A stretch of 64,000 nt of DNA from Pristionchus mayeri (taxonomy: Eukaryota > Nematoda > Chromadorea > Rhabditida > Neodiplogasteridae): positions 21,769,087 through 21,833,086 of the forward strand of contig BTRK01000001.1 in assembly GCA_036245805.1 (NCBI GenBank). Direction: 5' to 3'. Every line of letters starts with the position of its first letter. Positions within the stretch are counted from its first letter, which is position 1. Both the position numbers and the translations under genes were made by a program. Below, in pieces: positions 23,921 through 36,800 of this stretch. The notes below the pieces were generated by a model. It made no database searches, was not told where the DNA came from, and was given only the letters and a program-made list of their open reading frames with translations.

Positions 23921-26900
23921 ATGGGTTTCCTCCATCTTCTCCTTGCTGCACTCGTTGCGAGTGCAGCAATGGCAGCTGATGCACCATGCGCGTGTGTCGG
24001 AGAGGTGCAGACGATCGACCCCATCAAGAATCCCATGATCTTCTTCCAGCAACCCACACTCGGAGGAGTCATGAACGGTATGTCTTTTATATTCTGAATT
24101 TTCAATAATTATTCAATTAGGAAAAACGTGCAGCATGGACTGCAATTTCGTAGCCCATCTGGATGCGAATGCAGACGATGACTCCGCCCTGCAGGTATTG
24201 AAATCGAGCAGTGGAAGATATGACGCATCGATTACAGATTCAAATTCTGACTAACAAACTCGGAGACGGTAGCATGTATGTCGACGGAATGAACGACACT
24301 GTCTCGTAAGCTTTTAAGCAGAAAATAATGATCGATTTTTTTAAAATCAAGGATCACCTCGAATACTCCTCCTGGTGTGCTGTATGCAAGGTCCTATGAT
24401 ACTTCAATCACAATCCACTTTACCGAAGGAGCCACAAACAGTGCGTCAACAGTATATATCGAAATTAATAATTAATTTCATTTCAGATGGAGAGTTCATG
24501 ATCGTTGTTCAGAAAGTGCTCGGAGGGCGCCCTTCGAAACCTGCGACGTATGTTTCCAACTAAAATTCCATGCCACATTCAATCACGTGTTTTAAAATAC
24601 GATCAAAATGCAGGAAGCCCCCCGTTACTGTTGTTCCCACTGCTCCCTATGATCCAAAGTTCACTCACAATCCCCTCCTCGTCGCGAATGATATCATGCT
24701 CGTTTTCGATCTCAGCTCTAATGATATCGAGAAGGTAGATAATTCTTACGAGTTCATCTAATCATTAAATAAATCGTAATTCATATTAGATCAATTATCG
24801 GTTTCAGTATAAAACTTTCGCAAGGAATCTCATCAAGGAGATGACCATCAACCCTAAGTCTCTCAATGCCTCCGAGCCTGTGGATTGTGGAGTGGGATCA
24901 CGGCTTTCTCTCGTCGGATTGAGTGCTCTGGTTTAAAGCACTTGATCTTCAAAAGAATGATCAATTTTCCCAGAGTGGATTTGATAACCTCTACGCTCCC
25001 TACTGGACGACAACAGCTGAACAAGCTGATGGGAATATTGGCTCATTCGTTCAAATTGGAGGTGGAAATTACATTTTCAGGTTTGCACACTTAACATGGA
25101 TTTACTGTAAAAATGAAGCAAAATGATACCCCCGTTGCGACAAAAAAATTGGATCACGGATTTTGTCATAAACATTAAGACTGACCAAAGTGAAGGCGAG
25201 GAGAACTGTTGCCCACTTCATTTGTATGTTGAACGGTTTTACCGCTTTGGAAGGTCTTATCTCAGCCATTTGTTGACCTACAGCGTCCTCATTTTTCCAA
25301 TCGGTACGTAATCTTATCATTTACAAATAAGTTCGGTTACGCTCCGTGCGTAAATGACGTCTTCACCATCACAATAGGCTAATTTTCGACCCTTCATACT
25401 CCAAAAGCTTCCATTTTTATTCTTGATTCGGATTCCCCACCCCCGAATTGAGCTACTAGTATAGTTCGCTAGTCGGAGTAGGGGGTGTATCATATCGAAA
25501 CTCAGTAGGAAGAATTTGAATATAGTGCGATTTTTCAATAACATACTATTCTGCGTGTATCATTACAGTTATGAAAATGAACAAAATAAGATCTCCAAAA
25601 AATGACTAATAGGTACAGGATGAGAAATTTGGCCGTTTCGAGAAACAGTCTAAAAAACGAATATTGCAGTGACATGATAGAGTGGACTAGTGCCCAAAAT
25701 CCACATAATGGCTTGGAACTACGATTTTTTCGTTAAGATTGGATTCCCCACCCAAAAAGACCTAATTGAGATGTTTTGTGGACGTAGCACGGGGATGAAG
25801 ATATAGCTACTCAGTAGGGAGAACCTAGACTTGTCGTTATTTTTTAACTGAAAAACGACTCGCACACTTGTGGTCCATTGAATGTAATTTTACGACGTAT
25901 CTCGAAAACGGCCAAATTTCACATCTTGTACCTATTAGTCATGTTTGGAGATCTACTCTAGAGCTATCAATCAAGGATCTTATTTTGTTCGTTTGCATAA
26001 GTGTAATGCAAGATACACGCAGAATAGTATTTTATTGAAAAATCGCACTATATTCAAATTCTTCCTACTGAGTTGCGATATGATACACCCCCTACTCTGA
26101 CTAGCGAACTATACTAGTAGCTCAATTCGAGGGTGAGGAATCCGAATCAAGAATAAAAATCGAAGCTTTTGGAGTATGAAGGGTCGAAAATTAGCCTATT
26201 GTGATGGTGAAGACGTCATTTACGCACGGAGCGTAACCGAACTTATTTGTAAATGATAAGATTACGTACCGATTGGAAAAATGAGTACGCTGTAGGTCAA
26301 CAAATGGCTGAGATAAGACCTTCCAAAGCGGTAGTCATAAATCCGTTCAACATGCAAATTTCGAGAAATGAAGTGGGTAACAGTTAACAGTTACGTGAGC
26401 CAACAATTTTTTGTCGCATTGGTTTCTGCATTTTTACAGGAGATCCGTGTTAAATGATCACTAAAATAAATAATAATTATATTGTTTATTCTTACATTTT
26501 CAGACCTATACAAGAGAAATACATTGACGGTTTCAATACGTCCATCACAAAATGCGAGAATAAGGAAAAGATATTCATTCTGTTCACTTCAGTAGCGTAT
26601 GTATTTCCAAATTATTCAAAAAAAATGGATTCTACAGGCCATATGAGTACGATGGATCTGATGCTAGCGCACCAATCACTAGCTTCGTGGATAAGGGAGT
26701 TCACCAAATTCTCGTTAGCTTCAACATGGATCCCAAGAACAAGAATTTCTACACACTTTACGTAATATTTGATTATATTTAATGTATGATATCCCAAAAC
26801 CTGTTTAGGACAAAGAAAATGATCATAGTAATATTTGGAACTTCTTCGACTACACTGGAGGCGACTCGGACGTCGAGAAGTTCTTCAACTCGTTCCTCGT

Positions 26901-27596
26901 CGATTCAAAGGAACCAAGTGAGTAGGATCAATCAACGTCCCCTCAGTTTACTTGCAGTGACGTGCCAACTTACGTCTACGAACGACAAGGTTGATGTTGT
27001 TATCGGAAAGAATGGCGCAGCAGAGCTTGTCGTTGTTAACATTCCTCCCTATTATGATGCTAAATCGAGCACGCCTAATTCAAATTGGACAACTGTCAAA
27101 CACTACTGCAATTTCCAGGAGACTACTGTTCGAATCATTAAGGTTCGTTCGTTTACCTGATATGAATAAATTAGGCAATCTTTTAAATTTTTTTCTCATC
27201 GGATGAAATTCAATTTCGATTGATGCGATTTTCATGATGACCACATCAAAAACGGCGATACGAAAACCGCACTGTGCCTGAGAGTGTTCTATGATCTCGA
27301 AACCGGGAAGGACTTTGTCAGCATTTTCTCTGGTGACCCTAACAAGCCAGAACTTCAAGATGAAGTAGTCAGGTGATCAAGCAATCATGTAGTTTCTCTG
27401 GTTTATTATTTTAAAATTATTTTTTTTATAAATTTTGTAATTGATAGTGCAAAATATACATAGGCTGACTGGTCGTGACGTCTCTGGCACAAACTTCGAA
27501 CTCACCGATGCTCTTGGATCAATCGTCTTCTCATCCGATGAGAAAAACGTCTACGACGGTTTCCGCGCTGAGATGACGATGGGCCACTGCTCTTGA
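23921..27596 (+). CDS. Secreted CUB - vWA-like - CUB protein (copy 3)
   Basis: Exons: 23921-24077, 24121-24194, 24238-24305, 24352-24440, 24487-24547, 24614-24734, 24808-24930, 24974-25080, 26504-26596, 26638-26761, 26809-26917, 26958-27142, 27236-27372, 27464-27596; 526 aa if so spliced. Same domain order as copy 2: signal peptide, CACVGEVQTIDP, CUB-like, vWA-like with a DLSSND variant of the DxSxS metal motif, then CUB. Intron 25081-26503 contains a 1.36-kb palindromic element. Copy 2's exons 12 and 13 are fused here. The intron ending at 27235 has TTTTCAT where an AG is required; the only AG upstream (27172) leads to an early stop, so the last 90 residues may be lost or need a non-canonical site. 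AATAAA at 27607. The ATG directly follows a TTTCAG acceptor. Confidence 0.75.
25091..26453. mobile_element. Long palindromic (foldback) element in an intron
   Basis: Two arms of roughly 590 bp (about 25095-25690 and 25860-26449) are inverted copies around a spacer of about 170 bp. Outer ends read CATGGATTTACTGTAAAAATG on the left and the complement of CACGGATCTCCTGTAAAAATG on the right, each next to TTAA, so the target duplication is TTAA or the TA within it. No transposase frame seen. It accounts for nearly all of the 1.42-kb intron of copy 3. Confidence 0.85.
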
Positions 27597-27606
27597 TGTA
27601 ACTGTG

Positions 27607-27612
27607 AATAAA
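27607..27612 (+). terminator. Poly(A) signal for copy 3
   Basis: AATAAA ten bases after the TGA stop at 27594-27596. Confidence 0.55.
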
Positions 27613-28604
27613 TGTGAATTTCTTGACAACGTGGTCGATAAATATTCTTCGATATCACCTCTAAGTCTTATGAAGTTCATGAGAGATAATATTGGGGTGT
27701 CCTTGTACAAATTCATTAGGAAAGTTCTGTCAATTCAGTGAGCAATGCACCATTTACATAGTGTAGTATGTAGATAATGTGCCATACTGTCTTGGAATTG
27801 AATAGTAAGAATATTGCACTTATCTCTACGTTTCAGCAATATTAGAAGTGGCGAGATATTTCTTCGACCAGGTGCACAGGTTAAATCAAGTCACCTCTCT
27901 CGACAGTTCCCTTGTTAAATATTCTTGGTAAATCTTTCTCTGATTCGGAGTGTGCCTCTCACTCGTATCTTCGTTTTCGAGTATTGAGACCGATTCAAGA
28001 ACGTAGGCATAAAAAGAACGTGGTTGCGGCATCGCGGACAACCACTCGAGAATGTCCCCTCCAATTTTGAACACAGCTTATCGTCGAAAATTTTAACTTC
28101 AACTTCGTCAAGTTCACCAGCTATCTAGGCGGAAGAATATCACGCCTCTCATGAGAAAATCGAGCTATTCTGGGGAATGGAGCGGAAATGGCAAACATGG
28201 TTCTAACAAGTTTTGGGCACCTTGAGGCATCCCTAACACTCCTCCAAAGTCTCATTGTGCATACTTCATTTTGGGGCTCCCTGCATCATGCCGGATATTT
28301 GCAGCTCTCTCTTCGAGTGCACGTATCGCGCTTATACTGCGAGATAGAGCAAAATTAACCTCTGAGTGACCCCAACTCATTTTACGAGCTCTATCGATCT
28401 GTATAGTTCATTTTTCTATAAATTTCAATTTTAGGCATGCATTATTCCCACCCAGATAATACAAAATTGTACACAAACATGCAGAATTTTTTCATTGCTG
28501 TTTGTAGAGCTGATCGGGTTCTATCAAATGAGTGGTTTGCGCCAAAAATACCCAAAAATACAGGAAGGGCTGCACGAGTTATGTGCTTTTGAAGATTTAT
28601 GATC

Positions 28605-28960
28605 GTTTGAAGTCATTTTTTTAGGATTCCAAATCTAAAATTTGGTCTTTTTTCGACATCAAAATTTTTAGAAAACTTAAAAATAGTGCTCAATTTTTTC
28701 TTGAATTGACTCATTATCTTCACTTGACCCCGACACTCTCTCACCGTACCACAAATCTCCCTCTGGCAATGCGAGAGGCAGGGGAGGGAGGACTGCCATG
28801 GGGAAATTTTGTGGTGTGGTGAGAGAGAGTCGCCAAGGGAAGAGAATGAGTCAATTCAAGCAAAACTGCGGCACTATTTATTAAGTTTTCTAAAAATTTT
28901 GATGTTGAAATTGGACAAAATTTTAAATTCAAAATCCTTTCTTTGCGGCGGTCCAATCGA
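28605..28960. repeat. Foldback element, about 350 bp
   Basis: Arms of roughly 150 bp around 28780. Shared arm landmarks include ACATCAAAATTTTTAGAAAA and TGAATTGACTCATT, read inverted on the right side (about 28845-28915). Arms are imperfect (estimated by eye), so it is not very recent. No coding capacity. Confidence 0.65.
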
Positions 28961-29264
28961 TGTCTAATATCTGCTAAGCAGTTCCATTTTTAATTTTTTA
29001 ATTACAAAATTAGAAAAAAATGCCACTAATTTTAGCTCACTTTGGAGCAGCGGAAAACATGAAAATATAATTTCGACGCAACGTCATCTGGAACCAAAGG
29101 AAGATCCATGTGCAAAATGGCTATGCCTATCTTCATCAGCACATCTGAGTACCCCAAATCACATGAAATTGGAAAATCGATTTTTTTTATGTGCCAGCAT
29201 ATGTTCGGTTCTTCGGCAAACGCTCTCATATGGACATATTTTTGTAGAGATATAATTTCTCTGA

Positions 29265-30320
29265 TAGTAGCTAACAAGGGAAGGTCGTAAAGTGTCCGTG
29301 GAGTTTCCGGAAAAGCTCTTCACCATATATTAGGCATCACATGGAAAGCCCAAAACACTTTTCATTTTCTGCGGAAGACTCCTGGGGAACGAGAAAAATC
29401 GGCTGAGTTCTTTTCCTTTTGAGTTCGAACCCCACCGCTCCCCAAACTTTTTGCCACGTCTGATCGATGTGTTTATCAATATAGAAACAATATAAGGACA
29501 TTACTAACAAGTTTTGCATCGAAAACAAGCCATGTCAAAACTATGCTTGCACATATTGATATCTATGAAAATGGAAGTATGCAAGCTCACAATTGGTTCT
29601 GATAATGAAACTTGGAGATAAATGAGTCAGACAATTGGAGCCCTTGCTTGACGTTCGTCTGATTTAAAGATAAAATAAATTATGTGCGGGGGAGAAGAAA
29701 GGACATTTTTGAAGAAAGGAATTTTTGGATGCGACATGTGTGATGGATACTTCGTCGTCTTCGTCCAAAGCATTTATCAAATCAAAAAGAAAATATTCCG
29801 ACATCACTGATCACCCTTTCTCCACAACGGCACTGGCTCCAATTGTCTGACTCATTCATCTCCAAGTTTCATTATCAGAACCAATTGTGAGTTTACATAC
29901 TTCCATTTTCATAGATATCAATATGTGCAAGCATATTTTTGACATGGCTTGTTTTCGATGCAAAACTTGTTTGTAAAAAAAACTTATATTGTTTCTATGT
30001 TGATAAACACATCGATCAGACGTGGCAAAAAGTTTGGGGAGCGGTGGGGTTCGAACGCAAAAGGAAAAGAACTCCAGCCGGATGCGTTAGCCACTTGACC
30101 ACATAGGCAGATGTTAGAGGTGGAGTTGGAAGGAGTGATAAGGCGAGGCAAATTCAGGCGCCGACCGAATTATTGATTTTTCTCGTTCCCCAGGAGTCTT
30201 CCGCAGAAAATGAAAAGTGTTTTGGGCTTCCCAAGTGATGCCTAATATGTGGTGAAGAGCTTTTCCGGAAACTCCACGGACACTTCACGACCTTCCCTTG
30301 TAAGGGCTCAAATCTAAATA
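29265..30320. mobile_element. Foldback element with tRNA-like stretch in the right arm
   Basis: Arms about 29265-29640 and 29845-30320 are inverted copies. Reading the right arm on the minus strand, a tRNA-like unit appears: GTGGTCAAGTGGCTAACGC (A-box-like), then GTTCGAACCCC (B-box-like). The left arm lacks about 110 bp of this unit, so one arm gained or lost a tRNA-derived segment. The element has no ORF. Confidence 0.7.
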
Positions 30321-31084
30321 GCATTTTAAAGCTACTATTACAAATTTTCACCCTGAGATATTGATGTTGTCACAGCCACCATCCCCCTCTCGTAATGTTC
30401 ACATGTCTCGAGGTTTAGCTATATCACCATTGCTCAATCCCAGCTTTTGTGTCTATATTTTCGCTCCGATAGTTCCGCCGATCTATATTATACTTGAAGA
30501 CAAAGTAATTAAGGGTATTCCGTTAGGATTATTTGCAGTGCTGTTGCCAACAGAGGCGGTGCTTAATTTTCCAATGCGAAAATTCATTCATCGAAAATGG
30601 CACGTTTCTCAATTTTTTGTTCCCTATCAAAGCTAAACACTCAATCTCTGGCGGTTATCTGAAGCTCCAACATTTTCCGTATAAATACACTTTTCTCATG
30701 GATGTCGAAAGTTACAAACATTAGGAAAATCTTGTAAGCTATAAATGACTCAATGTTGAATTTTGTCTTGTGTTTGCTCAATTCTAAAAAAAATGAGAAG
30801 TAATTCATTTTCGGAAGGGGAGCAGACTTAAATATCATATTTTTGAATAAATAAAGCCTTTCCTAGATAAATATAACGCACTCATGTAAAGCCTGCATGC
30901 TGGTCTTCCACCAAAAAAATGAATTAAATGTCGGTCGGAAAAGTCCGAAGTAGGGTTGGCTATTTGAGGTTTGCAACATTGCAATCACGCATGCGTTTCG
31001 TTGCAACGTTTCAACCTCAAGGCGGACGTTGCAACCCTCGTTGCAAATTTCTTCGTTTCTCACTCACTTAATAGTTCTGAAGTA

Positions 31085-32005
31085 TCACCTTGATGCAAAA
31101 GTTTCTTTACAAATTTTCTTTTTGCATTTTCGGGTTACCTCTTACTTCTCTCTTGAATTATGCTCATATGGGTTTGTTTATTTTATTAGTGGGTGTGTAC
31201 TCTCATTATCGCACACTAGTTCATATCTGATCAATCAAGTATACATACGTGATAAGCGGCCAAAATCACAAAATTGAAATTTACGTGGGATTATTTGGAG
31301 GATCAGTAATACAGATTCAGTATACTTTTCGCAGTGATGATAACGCAACGATAACACAGTCTGTGTAAAGCATGACGACTAGGCATCTTAGTGTAAGAAG
31401 AGCGGCGGATCATTCATGGAATCGCTGGTCCAGAGAGGCACAAATTTCGGATTCTCGAGATCGTGAAACTTCAAGGATTGGCTTATTCGCGCCTAGCATT
31501 TCTGATGTTTGACCAAATGATCTCAAATGGTTTGAAATCAGAAGGATCTCTCACATTGAAGCTATCTTAGAAAGATGGTGAAGATTCATTGTTTCTCCCA
31601 AGAACTGCATTTCCGTATATACAAATTTCGAATTTTTGATGACGAAAACAAGAAATTTCGCATCACAAGTTTTCCGAGAGGTTCCGAAACTATGATTTCG
31701 AAACTATGAAATGACCCTATGACGTAACAACCTTTACTAATTAACTTCTCAAAAGAACGGAAGTGGGACTTTATTGGTTTTAATTTTCAGATTAATTTTG
31801 CAGAGGACCACAAAAACCGAAAATTTGCACATTTTCGGATATCAATGTTTTTCTACCGAACGACTCTCGATCGATTCGATAGAAACCAATTATTGTAGTG
31901 GCCCAGTAGTACCTCAAATAATCCCTGCGTGGCCTTTCACTGAAGTGAAGCATTCACTACAAAAATTTTAAAATGCCTTGTAAAGAAACTTTTGCATCAA
32001 CCTAA
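31085..32005. mobile_element. Non-autonomous mariner-like element, about 920 bp
   Basis: Left end TGATGCAAAAGTTTCTTTAC and right end the complement of TTAGGTTGATGCAAAAGTTT form terminal inverted repeats next to TA dinucleotides (31083 and 32006). The TTAGGTTG start is typical of mariner termini. No transposase frame is recognisable. Confidence 0.6.
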
Positions 32006-32067
32006 TACAAATCATTCAACTTTTAAGTGTGCATATTGTTTAGCACTAACCTCGTCGCTGAGAAGCA

Positions 32068-32360
32068 TATAATGGGGGTGCGTTACTCGAAATAGCATGC
32101 CTGAACCGGTTGACGAAAAAATCAAGTTTCATCTTGGACACGTTTTTGCAATGGGTGAACCGAATTCAACCAGGACACTTGCAACAGTTGAACCGTTTCA
32201 ACCACTGCGAAGTGAAGAAAATTCACCCTTTTGGGAGTTCAACCGTTACACCAAAAAATTTGAACTAGTTTTTCGACTTTGCAACAGAATTACCCTGTTC
32301 AACCGTTGTTTAGCCGAAAAAAGAATTCAGACAAGCTTTTTCGAGTAACGCAACCTCTTA
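32068..32360. mobile_element. MITE, about 290 bp
   Basis: Inverted ends: GGTGCGTTACTCGAAATAGC at about 32077 and its near-complement GAGTAACGCAACC at 32343, with TATAA-type flanks. The interior has repeated CAACCGTT/GAACCGTTTCAACC words. It lies 60 bp right of the mariner-like element. Confidence 0.6.
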
Positions 32361-33801
32361 TATGTATACTGTACTTCGGTGGTTTAAGCTTTCTCGTGCG
32401 GTATTTCTAACGTATTATCTGAAATGTTATACATGCTACTTCTCCGGTAATAGTATGAAGTGATTCATGAATTTTACCTGTTATTTTCCAGAGAAATAAA
32501 TTGATAGATTTATTTTGTGTATTTGTTTCAACCGGGTGAGTCAAAATTTCCTGCATGGATTACAAGATCGGTTTGTTTTAAATATGTGCTAGAATAGATG
32601 ACGCGTATTCCTCAACAATGTTACGTTGCTTGGGCATTGGGATTTGAGTCACGCGAATTATGTTTGCTCAAAATAAGCTCAAAAAAATAGAAACTTTCAA
32701 CGCAACTTTATATACTAGCAAAAACTATTCAAAGATCTGGCATATGATAAAGTAATATTTTACAAAAAAAATAAATGGATATCTCTTACTGTCATGAACG
32801 ACATCAATTCCAGAAACTGTAAATCAATTTCGTAACATCTTAATAAAACGATGTCGAAGGACCCAGTGAAATGAAAACACAAGTTGCAAGTTTTCCTTCT
32901 CTACTTCAAGATCACGAGTAATATCGCAGAAAGAGTAATGATTCGAGCGTTCTCTCTTGCAGCATTATTTATTAAATAACTTCGAAATCATCCCTTCCAA
33001 CTCTCACTTCGATTCCCTCGATAACCCCTCTCGACTGCTCTATCAACATTGTTTTGCTCACTGTTTTCTGCATTGGTTGTTGTCTGTTTCTGCAACACTC
33101 AAGCATGTTCCTCCCTCTCTCTGTTCAATCGTTCCACGTCCCTTCCATCGGGAGGAGCACACCTCCCTCCTCCCACTCTCTCCTCCCCTCTCCCCGCCCT
33201 CCGCCCAATAACAGCAACACTACTTTCACTATTTGCCCCCTGACTGCTTTCAGTTGTTTTTCGTTCGTCCGTTCGTCCTTCTTCCCTTTCGATGGCCACA
33301 TACACAGTACCCATCTACTAACCCTCTCCAATCCTCCTCTTACTCCTTCTCCCCCTTAGATCCAACTCTTCTTCTCCGAGTAAGTTCTCTTGTCCAATAG
33401 TACATCCACTGATCCCATCACCGTCCATCCAAATCGTTCTCAATTCCTAACCCGTTCTCCTTCACTCTCTCGATACTTCCCATATGGAAAGGGCAGCTAT
33501 CCTTGGTTCTCGCAGGGATACTGTAAGTCTCTCTCTGTCTCTCTAGAGAAGCGACGAGAGAGGGGGAACCGAAGGGGGCGGAGCCTAGTTTCGCACTACT
33601 CCTTCCCCCCTCCCCTTCGCTCTCTTCGTTTGCTGCTCACTCCTCTCTCTGGATCTCTCTCTCTCTCTTCCTCATTTTAACTCCTCTCACTACTACTCGT
33701 ATTCAAATATGCTCCCCCTAGGGACACTCACTGATAACCTCCGTTCCCTTTCCTCCTTCCTTCTACCGTATTCTCCGTGACCTACCCCTCTCTCGCTTCA
33801 G

Positions 33802-36800
33802 ATGGACCTGAGTGGGATATCCTTCATCGATGCAGACTCCAAAGCGATGCTAAATGGATTGAATCTCCGATTGAACGAGATCGATCTCAAATTGAGCATC
33901 GTCCTCGAACTGCTGGCCACTCGACTTCCTCCTGACCAACGGTATCCCCTCCTCCCCCCCCCTCTGGATTTCCCCTGATGATCTCCTTGCAGCCTGACTT
34001 CTCTCTTCTCAGCTCAGCCCCCATGTGAACCCACTCTCTGCTCCCCTCACGATGAACCCTGCACCTCCGACAAGAGCAGTGTGGGAAACGCCAAGGTACT
34101 CTTCCTACTCTCATCTACTCCAGTTTAGCCTCACTAAACCAAACAGAGTGTCCAATTCCTCGACCTCCTCCTCCTCTTCCTCCTTCTCTTCCATCTCTTC
34201 CTCTTCTCTTCTCCTTCCTTTCTGCGCATCTTCATTCCTCTTGTTGTCCTCGTTAGGTGCTCATCAATCACTGCTCTTTTCTCTTCAATACTCGGTTTCT
34301 CCTCCGGTATCCGACCCGCTTAACCCATCCTCTCCTCTATGGATCTCTTATTCCCTCCTCTCCCTCTCTCTCTCCACTCGCATGATCTTCCCTTTCGCTA
34401 TCGTTAAACTTAAAGGATATCAACCCAATCTCATCCTCGTTTAGCGAAAAGAAACGAAACGGGATGAAATGCTAGGAGATGAAAAGTGACTGTGATGAGC
34501 TGCTTATCCCAGCAGATCAGTCCCTTCCTCCCCCTCCCCCCCCCCTTCCCTCCCTCTCCTCTCACCTCTCCCTTTTTTGCCTCGCCCGTCTACACTTCTT
34601 TTGAGTTCGTTCGAAACTCCCGTTCATCCCTCTCTTCCTCCCTTTCTCTCTCTCTCTCTTTCCTAGACAGACGTATCAATCTCCCGCATAGCCGTTCTAA
34701 TAGAGCGAATGGACGATAGAAGCAAGCAGCTCGAACCATTTCTCTTCTCTCTTTACTCTCACTTTCCTTACCCTTTGAAACCTATGTGAGAGATGGAATG
34801 ATGAGCAAGCAATCACTACTATCACTCCAAACTCTCTTGAGAAGGGAGAGAGAGGGGGGAGAGGGAGAGTGAGGGGGAGAGAGCTGCTCTCAGAGGTTCA
34901 AATGGTCACGCAATCGAGTGTCTAATAACGAGAAGTGCCGATAAGGGCACCTATCCATCCAAAGTCTGTCTGGAATGGCTCTGTCTGTGAAAAGAGAGAC
35001 AGACTGAACCGTCTAGTCTTCTTTCCCCCTCGATAGCCGTCAAACCATGGCGTGATAGTACGTTTGAAGCCATGAGACAAGCGTATCAATCGGAGTGACG
35101 ATGATAGCAACTAAGAGATGGCAGCAAACCCATGAGAAGATTCGTACAAGAGGGAGAGGGGGGGGGGGTCGAAGAGGTAGAAAAGGGAACTGGAGATGAT
35201 CAGAGACTACTTTGCAGCCAGACATCAAGGAGGAATCAGAAGGAGAATTGGACATGGAGGGATACGGAGATGATGCGGTAGGTCAAGGAAGGGAAGAAAG
35301 AGAGAGGGATGAATCACGGGTTGAACCACCGGAAATCAGTATGGAATCACCCGAGTTTTTGATGGAATTGGCATGATTGGAACGTGAAATTACACATGGA
35401 TTGAGCGAGTGGAGGAATGAATCAGAGTGAGAGAGAGATACACTTGTAGGAAGACGAGATGGATTCGTCGAAGGAACAAGAGGAGGGCTCCCATCCCTCC
35501 CCTTCCTCGGGAGGAACCATCGTTCCCAGCAAGAACGAACCCAGCGAACCCGCAGGTACCAGCTTACCCCATGGAATGGTACCATCCAAAGGTGGTTCAG
35601 GCACGGCGACTCTCAACGTAGGTCCATTCCCCGAGGGAGCAGTGAAGAGAGCAGCAGAGAAGGCAGCCAGATCATTCCAGAGCACGCAGCCAAAGGTGAG
35701 GATGGTCTTCGATCTCCCTTGCGCGAACTCTCCCCTTTCTCTGCGGTTCGGATCTCCAGTTTATTTCACACCATGGTTTACACAGCCTCTAGGAATGGTA
35801 GTTTACAGTGGACATGGTTGGTGTGATAACAAGTACTATCCCCCTCCTCTCTCCCTTCTTGCCCTGTGTCTCTCCCTTCAAACTCCTTCTCGATCTCTTA
35901 CGCAACCTCCGTCTCGATTCGCGTGTTGACCATCGTCTCTCTCCCTCTTCATGCAATGTGTATATCTCCCCTGCTTTCTAACTGCAAACAGACAAACATC
36001 ACGCGTATGCAAACCGTTTCCGTGCCCTGAGGGAGAGAGAGGAGTGGCTACTCTGAGAGAGAAGGGGAAGGGGTCATGGCAGACCAGGTAGTAGTCAGCC
36101 CCTCCTTACCCATTCGGACTACTGCAATTCGATCAGATAAGGGATGGTGCGAGGGGGACACGCATACCGTAGTCTCTCCCTCTCTTCTCTCCTCTTCTCT
36201 CAGTTTGGAATGGATGGATGAACTGGGGGACGAGGTATGGCCAACGCACACTCACTCGTAGAAAGACCGATAACAAAAGTGCAGTCTTAGTCCCCGAGGG
36301 ATGAGAGAGTGTGTGAATCGAGGAGAGTCGAGTGGATCGGGAAGGAGAACCAGGAGAGAGAGAGAAGTACGGTATGCAAGCAGACTGATCTTTGATCTCT
36401 TCCTCCTCGGGTATGTCCATAAGGTAGTCTATCCAAATATTTTGTCGTCCTTCTTCTATCCGGTCTCTTTGGTCCTTCCGGGAAGACAAACCTCTCCTAC
36501 CAGTTGGAATGGCTCTTCGTATTTTGACGTGAGCCTTCACACGTTCGTCGCCCATTCAGTCAATAGAAGGAACTCCCCTCTGGTCGTGTCAACACTGCAG
36601 ATAGGCAATGTCGAGAGAGGTAGCAAAACACCATTTGAGGGGTCGATCAGAGGAGGGGGGGGGGGGTCGGAGGGGGGTCGGAGGAGGTCTGGTACTGGAA
36701 TTACACCCCCTCACAACAACATTCACGAAAAAAAGACGGGCAATCCCTCTCTTCCTTCCTTCTCTCTTTTTTTCTGTAACTGGCTGTTTTGGCTAACCGC

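Larger units (their letters stand above)
27613..33801. other. Gene-poor AT-rich interval with several foldback elements
   Basis: About 6 kb. The left two thirds are AT-rich and hold the inverted-repeat elements listed separately. From about 32960 onward the sequence is CT-rich and leads into the BEN-like gene; an open frame at 33406-33522 (FPYGKGSYPWFSQGY, followed by GTAAGT) could be an upstream exon of that gene but its phase does not join the next exon. No other gene supported. Confidence 0.45.

Noticed and set aside
34661..34780. Exon [17 protein letters not shown] of the BEN-like gene as a fixed part of the model
   Set aside because: It looks coding and joins the preceding exon, but its only donor leaves a phase that does not fit the next sure exon, so it is mentioned only as probable.
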